DNA from: Acanthaster planci
Taxonomy: Eukaryota > Echinodermata > Asteroidea > Valvatida > Acanthasteridae
Direction: 5' to 3'
Assembly (NCBI RefSeq): GCF_001949145.1
Contig: NW_019091359.1
Coordinates: 2,419,748 to 2,483,747 of the forward strand
DNA length: 64,000 nucleotides
Positions 34,801 through 47,500 of this stretch are shown here, piece after piece (position 1 is the stretch's first letter; the number at the start of each line of letters is the position of its first letter). The position numbers and the translations under genes were made by a program. The notes under the pieces were generated by a model. The model did not search any database. It saw only the letters and a list, made by a program, of their open reading frames with translations, and was not told the DNA's origin.

Positions 34801-37378
34801 CTCTCTGTTCAGCTCATCAATGATATCAAATCATATTACCAGAATACTGTGCATGCACACTGTAAAGCCAATCTACTTGTCTTGTGTAATTTCACCTAAT
34901 GGTTTTTTTTCGTCTTTTTTACTTCACAGGGAATCTGTGACCCCATTCGATGAGAACAAACCTCAACATGGAAATACTTGTCACATTTACAGGCCCAAAT
35001 TTTTTTCAAGCATTTAAAATTCCTTTTGTGTCATAGTGTAGTTAAAAACGGCAATGCTCGCCATCAATATTGTCAAAATGAAACAAAATGAATGTCACTT
35101 AACAGTTCCGCCTCTGCTCTGAATCAATAAGTTAAAGCCTAATTTAGTAGGTATGCAATTAATCAAAGTTACACTGCCAACGGTGCAACAAGCTGGTGTA
35201 TTTTCATACTCAAATTCCATTTTTTTATCTCCCACTTCCGGGGGAAAAAACTACTTTCATTTGATACATCGACCAAGTCTTCCCCAAGAAAAACTGGCCG
35301 ATTACCGTTTCAAGTTAGATCAAGTTCCTGACACAGCATGATTCAAATCTAACAATCGTATCACAAGGATCAATTTAAAATATACAATTCATCTAGAAGG
35401 CTCTACAAGCTACGCAGCATAAATACCTAAGACCTAAAACACAGACTGGAGATTGGCCCATATTAAAAAAAAAAAGTCTTTAGCCAAAAATACAATCAGA
35501 AATGCCCATTATTTTTCCTTTACTATCTTCTGATTAAAGCTGTTGATTCTACAGTGGCCTGCTTTACTCACATTTGCTAAAAAAATATTAACATTTTGGG
35601 CCCTTTTGCTCAATTTTTTTTCTCCTTTTGGCAGTGTTCATTCCTGATAAGGATTGTAAATTATTTACTCATTTAATTCCACTTTTTATTTGACAACCAC
35701 TACAAAGAATGGGGAAAGAACTGATTAAATATTTATCGCAGAAAAAAGGGCAGAATCACGCCTCCTTCAGGTAATTTCTGTATTGTGGGATAACAAGTAA
35801 CTGGCATTTATAAAACTTTAAACAGTTGCCAATCAGTGAATACGAAAAAAGTCACCCATCTTGGCAATTTACATAATTGCTTTCAATGTATACATACATA
35901 TTTCATAAAGGGGGTGGGGAGAGGGACTTCTTTCCAAATGTTAATAACATGGCAATGTTTCAAGGTAACGAACAGTTGGGAAATAAGGTTGGATTTATTT
36001 CATAGTTCAAGAAGCAAAACTGGCCTGAATGTAAAGTTAGAGGAATACAGGGTTGTTACATACAAAAATTACCTTTACACAAATTACTGTCTACGATTAC
36101 TCTTCAAGTTTACAAGGTCTGAAGAATTGGGGGTATTTCCACAAATATTTATACACTTCCTTGTGTTTTAAAAGATCCTACGAACAGGACAGTCAAAAAA
36201 GGTTCATATCTACAACTGTATTACCTCAAGACATATCCACATCATGGCACGATTTCATTGTGGTCATTGTCTCAAAACACAATCTTTTTGTTTCTCAAGA
36301 ATACACCCTACACATAGAGTATGACCCAGGAATCTACTAGCTCTTTTGTAATTTCAAGTTGGCGGGACTTAAGGGTTGACAGATCGATAGCCATAGCAAC
36401 AGATTTGAAATTACTCAATAGCCCCTCCGCAACATTCACCCCTTTGTGTCAGAGGAAGACAAGATGCAGAAAAATGCAAAGAATACTCAAACTAACGTCC
36501 TTTTAAAATTTTTGTTTGTTGTCTATTTAGCTTTCTGCTATCTTTGGAAGGAGATGACAAGGGATTACAGAAATAATTGTGTGAACAGGGAATTGTTGTG
36601 CCAAACATGCTGGCATGACTGTTACACAACATATTATTTTTTCTTTGATTTATTCAACTGGAGTTGAGCTCAGTGCAGTGCCGTGCATGTAAGAAGCAGG
36701 CCTTGATGGTAAAAGGGTGTATTTCAACGGCCTTGAGAGGCTTAGCGATTTGTCGACCACAAGGACATGAGGGTACAATGCTAAAACACAATGTACAAGT
36801 TTTCAAACACAAGACATCAATGCACAATTACATATCTGAAATACAAGGCTTGCTTATTCAACAAAGACGTGACCAGCTTAGAGTTAACCTCTGACCTCCA
36901 CTACCACTATCAGCTTTAGTTTCAAGCACTAATTATCAGTTTGTTTGTTTTTTTACATTCATGTTTCTACCTTGAGCCATTCCGGTACTTGATTAGTAGC
37001 ACTTAGTCACTAGACATTGCAGATATTCACAGCGTACCTCACTCAATCCACTTGTCCACGTCCTTTCTTAAAATTTTAAACCAATGCCGTTAAATTGGTT
37101 TTATTTAAATGACGGAATTCTCCCTGTCAATGCCTACTAGATATTCTCTCAGATAAAGCCCAATGCTGCTACACATTCCAATAAAAAAAAGGAACAAAAC
37201 AGCCACCAGGTATTAAAATAGACTTGCAGATCTAAACACATATCTTCATGGCCGCCAGCGTTGTCCCAAACAACAGAAATAGAACTTTTCTGGAACCGAC
37301 GTGTCTGGAACGACACAGCCTTATCTGTTAAGTACAATACACACAACTTGTCAGCACCACCGAGTTTATCTTTCCGCA
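31893..37378. other. Intergenic region with no convincing gene
   Basis: Between the FBH1 3' end and the HMG-box gene 3' end. Short frames occur on both strands but none shows a domain, a repeated family pattern, or paired splice sites. The right part (from about 34600) is AT-rich and may include distal 3' UTR of the minus-strand HMG gene; several minus-strand AATAAA sequences occur there. Confidence 0.45.
32260..33120. repeat. Poly-G/poly-C bearing interspersed repeat fragments
   Basis: Three G/C homopolymer-rich blocks (32272-32281, 32427-32436, 33071-33107) are set in sequence of the type 'gggcggatccagagcc', which looks like fragments of an interspersed repeat. No coding content was seen. 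Confidence 0.4.
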
Positions 37379-37379
37379 A

Positions 37380-37385
37380 TTTATT
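37380..37385 (-). promoter_or_regulatory. Candidate polyadenylation signal for the HMG-box gene
   Basis: TTTATT on the plus strand reads AATAAA on the minus strand, about 1.2 kb after the HMG gene stop. Other candidates exist further downstream, so the true end is unknown. Confidence 0.3.
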
Positions 37386-37938
37386 GCTTTGTTTGTTTCT
37401 TTTTTTCTTTACAAGCTCATTGTTATTCTTTCTTAAAAGTCACATCAATGTCAAATTAAGGTCGTGGAATTGAAACTTTCGGCTACATCCGTTGAATGAG
37501 TTCATTAAAAAAAAAAGTAGAAATATAAGCGATTTATAGTTGTATAAAATGCCCTTGACAGTGTTATATCGGATTAGGCATGGTGATGCTTTAAGTATGA
37601 CAACCCATCATTAAAAAAGACTCATAAAATTTCAGTTAAAAATCTTGCAGGGGTAATGGAGCAGTTAAGCTGGACTTGTGCAAGGCTGAAAATGTAATTG
37701 AACTGTTGGAAGAAAATATCATGGACGAAACAAACAAAACACAAGTGTTGCGTTCCGACTGTGGACACCTCGAGGGAGCCATCTCTAACAGCACACTTTA
37801 AAACGGCTACAAATTGACTACGGCAAGTAAAAATAACCAATAAAAAAGAAACAAAAATAATCCAAGCAACATATCGACAAAGCTACATTACGCAGGCTTC
37901 GAAATTGCTTTTACAGCTTTACATGGCTAAAATCAACA

Positions 37939-38025
37939 ATGCCAACAGTGCACACCACTAAGGGACGCCAACAGTGCACACCACTAAGCGAGGCCAACAG
38001 TGCACACCACTAAGCGAGGCCATTT
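37939..38025. repeat. Short tandem repeat, three copies of about 27 bp
   Basis: Three copies of gccaacagtgcacaccacta followed by agggac or agcgag, in what is probably the 3' UTR of the minus-strand HMG gene. Confidence 0.9.
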
Positions 38026-38580
38026 GCGCTCGGTTCTGCTCTCTACATCCCGAGTGGAATCCAGACATGACATTTCTTTGGACAGCAAGGCGTGGAAAAG
38101 AATTCACTGGGCACTGCCAGCTGACATCATGAAGACAGAACCGACCCACGGATTGGAGGAAGAATGCCTAGAGTGGGAATGCACCATGAAATGGATTTAC
38201 TGACAAACCAGTAAACAACGTGCATTAACTAGCCACTCAACATAATGACTTTTTTGGTTCAAAGCTGAAGGAAACAGGATGTAAGGTTGAGGTTTTTTGA
38301 AGCCCTAATCACCCTCAACAGGTGAGAGATCAAGCACTGGCAGGATTAATCTAACTATTCCGCCTTTCCCAAGCCACGGATATTCCTCTCTCCCAGTTGA
38401 TAGCTTTACTGTGCTTGGACAAAAGCAATAATGATAGAGCCTCGCTAGAGCCGTAGTCTGTTTCCAACTTATCTTGAGACACAAATGGCCTGGCGTTATT
38501 TGTCACTGAATTACAATATGGAACAGTCTGTTATTGACACGAGTAAGGGAGGCGGGAGAGATAGTGGCTTGAGGACGGCC

Positions 38581-41500
38581 TTACTCGTCTCCATATTCCA
38601 GATCGTCGTCATCTTCATCATCGTATTCATCGTCGTCGTCATCGTCTGGCTGCGGCGCTGTCTGGGGGTGGTGATGCTGCTGAGCCTGCTGCTGTTGTTG
38701 CATGTGCATCCTCTGCAGCTGCATCTGCTGGTGGGCAGCGGCGGCCTGCGCACTGCCATTGTAGCTGTTGGCTATGCCCAGCCCCACCTGACCAAACTGC
38801 TGCTGCTGTTGCCGGTGCTGCTGTTGGGCTTGGTGTTGCTGCTGGGCTTGTTGCTGTACCTGTTGTTGCTGCATGGTGGCAGCTTGCATGTGGCTCATGC
38901 TTGGCTGAGAGGACTGAGTTGGTGCTTTGTGGGGCTCTGGAATACCCTTCTACAAATGACACAAGAAAAAGTAAAAAAAAAAAACATTTCTTTCTTATGC
39001 ATACATTAATACAGAGGGCTATGTCAAGGTCTATTCGATCAATCTCAAGCTGAAGTGCACCCTCCCAAGCAAAGAAGAGACAGAGATGGGAAATTTCTCA
39101 CAAGCGAACACCATGAACTCATACAAAATTGACTGTGTGTCCCTCGAAAAATGGCATAAACCTGTGCGTGCATGCTTTGTTAAATTCTGGTAGGCTTCTT
39201 TGAAAATGTACTTAGACTGAACTTTGCATTTTTCTCCCAAGCTAAACCTAAATCCAACTACAAGTTCTTCGGATTTTAGAACATGAAAGCCTGCTGACTG
39301 CACACTCAAGTTGCTTTCAGAGTTTCTGTGATAATTGGAATCAGAGCCATTCCCCCCCTACCCAACATCTAAGACACACCCGCGTTAAGAACACCCACAA
39401 GACACCATCTACCTTGAGTCTCCACTCTCTCATAGCCTCCTCGTACATCTGGTACTTGATGGCCACCTGGTCCTGGTAGGGCTTCTTCTGCTGGTCAGTC
39501 AGCTTGTTCCACTCTTCGCCGCAGATGACTGTTAAGCGCTTGCCTGGCTCAAGCGGCACGCCTTTCATCTTCTTCCGGAAGTCCTCCAGGAAGAGGAAAT
39601 AGGCCGTGGCTGGCTTCTTGGGCTTGTCAGGGTCCCGCTTCTTTGTGAACATCTCACGCTGCAAGGGAGACGAGTCATTACCGTTTAAGAACTAGATACC
39701 TTGTCAAGCCAACGTCATTTCGAAAATTTGAGCGCAACTCTGCTAAACTTCACAGGGTCTAAAAGTGAGATTTTTCTGATCGGAGCAGAAAAGAAAAAGA
39801 AATTATTTTGTTTCAGTAGTTAGGTTCTGTTTTTAAGAAAGGAGGTACCGATATCTTTACAACTCAGTTGCTTTGAGATATTGTTAGAACCAGCATAATA
39901 TCAAATGGCAAGAATAACTGCATGTATAATAAGTTTTTAAACCCTAAAAAGCACAATACATCCCTGCTTTTGAAATGTTAGCTATACCACTGCTATGGAA
40001 AAAGAAGAAAAAGCAAGGGCTCATTATCGCCGCATGTACAAAATATTTTTTCACAATTTCTCACTGAAACTGGTTAACCCTCCTATGCAAAGATGCATTC
40101 TTGAGGCAGTTCTCCCATCAGTCAAAATCAGTCAAGTGACATATGATATGTCTATGTACAGTACAGGGAGAAAAGGAGGGAATTTTTGATTGTCTGTGAC
40201 TGTTACAGCAAAAGGATTTAACCCCAACCCTCCTTAATCCTCCAAAATCCTTTGGGCGGTTTTGGACGATTTTGGAGGATTGAGGGTGAATGGCAAAAGT
40301 GCATGGCTGATTGCGAAGGATGCCATGCGTGAAGGTTGTGGGTTAGACCTTGAGTTGTTCTTGCTCAGTCATGCATAAATTCAGCCTGATATTTCTTTTA
40401 AATCAACCGCACTGCTCAAGAATGCCATTCGCACTGCCTCAACATAATGACAGGAATTTCCGGAGGATTTTGAAGGATTGAGCCAGTAGGCACACCTCCA
40501 AGTAACATTTTCAGGAATTGCCAGAGGATTTTGAAGGAATTGAGCCAGAAGGCACACCACCAAGTAACATTTTCAAGAAAGGTTGGAGGATTGCGAAGGA
40601 TTGAAGGAGAATCCAAATTTTCCACCCCTCCCCCCCCCAAATTGGAGGATTCTGGAGGATTGAGCAGGGTCCCTAGCAAAAAGGGTCTGGGGTTAGGATT
40701 AAAAGCTATTTGCTTTGAAATGAAGCAATTTCTCTCGCAGGGGGCAGTGCATGCATAAATGACATAACTTGGGGAGTAGTTCTTGAGACTCTTGGGATAC
40801 CAACCTGAGCCAAGTACCTCTCCCTGTCTGACAAAGCCAGATCCACGTAGGGCTTCCTCTCAGCTTCGCTCATTGCAGTCCATTTGGCCCCACACGCCTT
40901 TGTAATTTCACTGGCCTAGGGATTAAAGGAGCAGTTAGGGTCATGAATCCTGTACTCATGTTTGTACCACTTTACACTTGATTAATGCCCCCTGAAAGGG
41001 AGTTTAAAAAGAAATGGCTTAAAGAAATGCCCATCTCCTGAACAGTGCAAGAACAAACAAGACATGTCCTCATTTTGATGTTTGGAATGTCCCTGGCTGT
41101 TTGATTCATCTCAATTTTCCATCGACTAATCCACTAACCATGGCAATGTTATGAATGGTCATTAGCAAGGGCTCGTGCCAATGTCAGGATGCACTGCAAT
41201 GATCATTACACAATGTATGCAGCCACTGTTCTGAGACAGTTGCTGTGTACAAAATCCAACATGATGATTTCAACCATTACAGGGGACCATTAACCCTAAC
41301 ACTCCTCAGTCCTCCAACAGGTGAAGGATTGAGGAGTGTTAGGGTTAAGACTGTCCAGTGAAATATCACTATATACAATGTATATATTTGTAACAAGAAC
41401 TAAAAATGGTCTCATATATACCATGGCTTAAATATTTCAATTAACAACCTTTCAAAAAATCTAACCAAAAGAATGAGTGCTCTTCAAGTGTTCCAGCACT

Positions 41501-44500
41501 GGTCTTGCAAAACATACTTCAAACATGAGTGAAATTTCTCGGCTACTGAACTAGCAGTTCAGAAGAGGTTGGCCTGAAATACCAGCCCTGCAACCAGGCT
41601 TACACTCTAAGCAACTGAGCGGAAACCAAGACTGGGATCAACAAGTCTTCTGGTCCATACCCTTGGAATCTGCTCCCCGTTCTTGCCAAAGTTCTTCCTG
41701 AAGGCCTCCAAGTAGTAGAAGTAGCCTGTCTTGGGCTTCTTGATGTGGTCTGTGGGCTTGGGACGCCTCTTTCTCTTCTGTTTGCCCTCCTTGGGTTTAC
41801 GCCCTCGCTTGGCCGGTGCCACCATCAGCTGTTGGTGTTGCTGCATCATATCTGGCAAAAGGATTGGTGCACAGAAACAGCAGAGTCTCATGAGTACTAC
41901 CACACTTGTGTAGTATTAACACATTTAATCAAAAACTGACTGGCATGCATTCATATCTTCAGATCTCCTGCCTTCAAGCTTGCTGTCCTGGAAAAACCTG
42001 CCTGTTCTTGAACCCTTTCGGAATACCTATAGACACAAGCGGAGAGAAAGGAACGGTGCCCTTCTCCCATCAAATTCTGGCTAAACCCTTTCCTTTTCCA
42101 ATAGGGAGCATACAGTAACTGTCGAGGGCAGCTACACAATGTCAGCGACAGGAACAAGCCATTTCAAAAGTCACAGGGCAAGTTAGAACAAGGACCACAG
42201 TTAACCATGGTTTGACTATCTCTGACCGAACATATACTAGTCAATGATGGTTGGACTAGTCTAGGCAACTATTCACGACCAGCCTACCAAGGCTGGTCAC
42301 ATCATAGGTTGCCATAAACCATTTTTAATTGCACAGTGCAGAGAGGACCAGTTAAAAGAAAATTGCCGGAAAAGAAGTATGTCACTTGTGAACGACCATT
42401 TTCACTGTCATTTTTGCTATTTCGTCCTTCCACTTTTTCTCCCCTTCGGCCTGACGACCTGACAACGGTTGACTAGGGTCGTTGGCGCTAGGTACATCAC
42501 TCAGGAATCAACCACTAGTTAACTAGTGGTCCTTGATCGAACTCACCCAAAGTCAACTTTGGTCAGTCAACTGGATAGCTGGCATAAAGCCACTTTAGCC
42601 ACAGAGCAGCATCCCGGTGCAATAACACTTATGGTGAAAAACCTCTATCGTTGTTACTGATCACTGAAGCTGTTTCCATCCAACTTAAAGCCCTCTTTGC
42701 GCATTCATACACGTACGCCACAAAATAAGACACAGCCCAGCAGATACTGGTCTTGAATGACATACTCTATTGAAATTTGGTACGTACGTTTGGTGTACTT
42801 GCTCATTTGCAGGAATTTCCCTGATGACATCCCTGACATTGATGATATCTCTATGATGGTAATAATGAATATTTCACACAACCCTATCACTGTGTGGCTG
42901 TGCATTTTATTACATACAAAGACAAAGAGATACCTCCACTTCATATTTTACGGCACCACACATCAAAAAGAAAAATTGAAATATGGCATTAACAGTACCC
43001 TCAAATTTCCTGCAACTGGTGATAAATCATGTGCAGACACCAGTAGACTAACAAGTGCATAGTTAATGAGTCTGTGGAGTTTTGTTTTCTCCTGAGTGCA
43101 AATACTGCTCTTACATTAAAAATCCAAACACTGACTGAACGGAACTGTTGAATAGAACTAAACTGAATCTGAAAGGTGCACGATACTGTGAAATAAATTC
43201 AAAACTTTGGAAGTTACATTATCCTTCTATTTGAGTCCGACTGACAATTCCCTTTTCACAACTCATACATGTATTGTGTTTGCTAAATGATACAATGTGA
43301 GTTCCAAGTTACTCCCACAGATTATCAATTTCCTCCATATGGAAGTCAGACACAATAATATTTGTAGTATTAGGTAATGAAGGATTCCCATGAAGGTTGC
43401 GTACAGTGTATGCAGTTTGAGATAACTGGAGGATACGTGTAAGGCATGTACTTGATTTCATTTTTGCTGAACACACTTATATCAATGACATCGAATTTAC
43501 TCAAAGGTTTTTACAGTACACATACTGTGACAGTGAGCGGTTAGATTGAGTGTTATGCCTACATGTTTGTTCAAGTGAAATTTCTTTTGATAAAGAAGAA
43601 ATGGAAACAGGGCTTTTTTCAATTTCTTCCCTAAACACTGTACCTGTTTGGTGCTACTTTTCATTTTAAAAAGGATGCAAGATTTGGATACAAGAGTGTG
43701 TTACATTGTGTATGTCCAAGACTTTCATGGCCTAATCATGAATATCGTGACCTACTAAACATGAGGAAACTACATACACCCACCATTTCTTTTTGGGTTA
43801 CTCTCATTGAAAAAAGGCACTTTCTCCTGACAAATGAGGGCGCCCTTACTGTGATGTCATTAAAGGATGGCACTGTTCCCTTGAGGGACTTGTTTAGACT
43901 GTGAACCAAAAGATTTGTTTAGTGGAAATGTTCGTGAGCAAACTGCTCAGCGGCATGCTGTCACGAACTGAAAGAAATCACCAGTGCACAAAATTTACCA
44001 CAGCAAAATATCCACAATTCTGGGAAAATTTCAGAACACAAATATGGTAGTTCCTTTGGATGACAACACACTTTGGGACAGCAATTAGCTTTACCATATA
44101 CATCAAAATGGTGCTAAATTTCTGTGAAACAACAAAAATTGAAAACCAGACTGAAGAATTACACTTCATAGACCCCTGGAGTACTCATGAACAATACACA
44201 TTCTTGAAGTACTTCAATGTAGCTTACAGTTACACTTTGCCTCTGCTCTCTGCTATCCGACATACATTCTCCTGCTATTAATGTTCCTGTTTTGAGTCCA
44301 CATCAACAAATACCTCAAGTTATTCCCTTGTAGGCACTGCTTGCAAATATCTCACACTGGCCCTAGCTCTATGTACACTAACGGGGGAATGATTATAAAC
44401 ACTATCAATTTCAAAAACTTGTTTTCTGCTCCACCCAGCCGGTACTGTCTCCTTACAGACATGGTGCTCTTTTCACGGGAACTGCCTAATCCTCCACAAT

Positions 44501-47500
44501 ACATACCCTGAGGCAAATTCAATTTGGGCCAAACAAACTGAAAATCACAGACCTCTTGTACATGTATTTGCCACACGTACATGTGTGGAACAGCATCCAC
44601 ACGTACCCATGTCAGTGATTTCTCTTGACAAGACACAATCAGCAGTTTTTGGTTTGGAGTTTTTTCACATCAGGTTCTTAGGTCATTTCTAAATGCATGT
44701 GTAAGGAGGGGTGAGTTTGACCAACAATAAAAATAGCTGAAAACAGCTGAAAACAGCTGAAAACAGCTGAAAACAGCTGAAAACAGCTGAAAACAGCTGA
44801 AAAAAGGCATCAAGAAGCTGAACTGTGAAAATCTCCTATACTTTTGTACACAGTCAGTGAGGGAAAAAACAACCGATTTAATCCAAAACAAAAAAGCAGA
44901 AAAGCTGAGAAATCCCACCCCTGATGTCTAAAAGTCTGTAAATGTTCTTTGAGAGCCTTCATCCAAGCAAGAATCTTATAATTTATGTGTATTAATAAAC
45001 CCTAGGTCTCGGTATATCAAGTAACCTCAAGGATCTTATTGTACATGTCCATGTTAAAAAAGGTGCATTACAGTGATTGTACATGTCCATGTTAAAAAAG
45101 GTGCATTACAGTGCATCATCATGAATTCATCACCATGAATTATTAGGTATTTGGGCTTTGGTACAACTGTACGTAAATGTTGAAAAGAAAACTTCTGGAG
45201 AAAGCAGCCTGCAGTAAAGGCATACTTAACCCCCTGGGAATGAAATTATTTCACAAGAGGCCGGTACTAGACGAGGTGTACATCCGCTTCATAAAGCACC
45301 GTTTGCCTCGAGGATTGGCCGTGCTCATGGCCAAGTCAGGGTACCACACACAGTCAGTCTCTATGGAGAAGCTGGTCAATCATCAACCCTCTCTCAGTGT
45401 ACAGGACCACTGGAAACTGCTCAAGCATGACGCACACGTCAGCCCTCTCCTGTTTGTGGATACTGCCGGAATGTATTAACCTGCTCCCTCAAGAAACTAA
45501 ATGTACTTCCCTAATTTGTTGTGGCTTTACTCATCCTCCATCAAGTGGCAAACAGTCTCTGTTTTTTTTTCCCACATGTAGGAACTTTTGCTTCTTTGCT
45601 TCTATACTTCCCACAACTAGGAACTCTGTGCTTGCAAGGCGAGAATAACCTATCTTCACAAGTGTGGTAAGTAGGGAATGGTTATTACAAGTACAGAGCC
45701 ATGGTCAGTAGCACTGCCAACTTGGATCTGGCGAATACCACCCCAAAATACCAACCTCTCTTGGGAGTGGGTCAACCCGTAGTCTGAACTCATCCCAAAA
45801 TATTACTCAAGCTGAGTGAGCACCTGAGAGTGGCCTAAGCATCTTTATCTGTATGACCTCTAGAGCAGGTCAAGCAATTTAATCCTAAGAGAGTGGGACA
45901 GGGGAAGGAGCAGAATCTTCTCCCCACGACATTTCTTCTGATATCGTTCAAGTGGATTTTTTCACGTATCAAATCTGCAGGAGTTTTTAGTCATCTTAAA
46001 ATCATATTAACACAAATTAGGAGAAAATTTGACATACTGTTTTGGGGCAATGCCCAGTTTTCCGACAGTTCAGCCCAAACTGTTTACTTTCCCACTGGTT
46101 TGCTCGATACACACAAGCTGGCATGCACGAGGCCATCAAGTTCAAATGACAGTAACTGCAAAAAATTATCTTGGATTTAGTTGAACCTTCACATTTGTAT
46201 ACCGATGATCAATGTCTCTATGTGCATGCAAAGTTTAAAAAAGATCAGGCATCGGAAAGCTGTGTTCTTTGAGGGGTGAATCTGTCCCTTCCCCCTCATC
46301 CCGAGATGGTCTGAAAAAACCTAGCTCTTGTGAAGTTACCGACAAATATCCACACACAGCGACGGGTAACTGTTCCAACTTCATGGCCAATCAGACAAGT
46401 CAAGGTAGAACTTGCAATACCACAACCACCGATTTCAGAACTTCAGAACTTGCAGCTGGCAATCGTGTGTGCCTTTTAGCCTTCTTGAAGCATGGCAGAC
46501 AGGCGCTTTTCGAGGTGGGTAAATTTGGAGTAAAACCCACAGATTTCACCCAAACAAAGCCCTCTTGTGTCTGCCTCAAACAGGCAGATGGAAGCCACTG
46601 GCTAGCCACTACCATTTGCCACTAACACCCGTATCACTCCTAACCACAGCCTCTTAGCTTAGACACAGCTAGCCATACATACTAATGTAATTAGTATAGC
46701 CTAGCCCTACCATGCCTAAATAGTTCCCCGCAACTAAAGCATGTGTTGATTTCATGTTCTCTGACATTTGTGTCACTTAAATTTGTCACTGGCTGTCCTG
46801 CTTGACAGGTTAAAGGGTGTACTTGCCTCAGATATCACTTTCCATCTAATTTTGCCTCTCCCTTCAACACATTTCAGAACGACGATTGTAAATACTTGGC
46901 CTGGTTTATACTATCCATACTTGTTGATGACTGAACATGACATGAACGACAGGTACTGGAGAGGAAAGTCACCTGCTATCCTCAGAATTCTCTGTTGACT
47001 AGTTCTGACAAGAGAAAAGGGTGATTCACAAATTTCACCTGAGAAAGCCTTCCGACGAGATTTCCCTGGCGACAAATCTATGAGCAACAGTGAGTGCATA
47101 ATTTCAGGTGTACACGATATTTCCGGGTTTTGATTTGGAATAGATTTACGTGTACATGTACCTCAGAAAACAAATGGAGAGAGCGCCACCTAGTGGCAGA
47201 GTTCTAGACCTGCTGTCAGATGAGGGTGCTTCAGTAGCCACTTGCTGTTGTTGGCTTTTGGTGCATTCCAAGGTTAGTAATTGGCAAGTGACCAAACATT
47301 GTACGTTATGGTTCACAGCACATTCAATGCTTTCACACACAGGTAGATTGGGCATTACCATCTCTTTAACAAGGTGTTTTAACACAAGAATGATTCCCAT
47401 CCTCTAATCAGCTTCAAGAAAAGCCCCTCTTAGGCTCTTATAAATCAACACTGCCCTCTAGAGTTTTGGCATAAAGGTGATTGATCATTGGACGTTCGCT

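Noticed and set aside
38485-39009. Plus-strand Leu-rich frame of 174 codons
   Set aside because: Poly-Leu arises from the complement of the CAG/CAA Gln tract in the HMG gene; the minus strand is the coding one.
40210-40700. Telomere-like ccctaaccc sequence
   Set aside because: Only one or two hexamer-like units occur, at the ends of TTAA-flanked MITEs; no tandem telomeric array.
42809-42857. Plus-strand mini-exon with ttgcag and gtaata borders, acidic reading
   Set aside because: No neighbouring plus-strand exons to join it, and the host gene runs on the other strand; kept only as a remark in the intron entry.
44670-44918. Minus-strand frame rich in Phe/Ser/Cys repeats
   Set aside because: It is a by-product of the 10-bp E-box repeat, not a gene.
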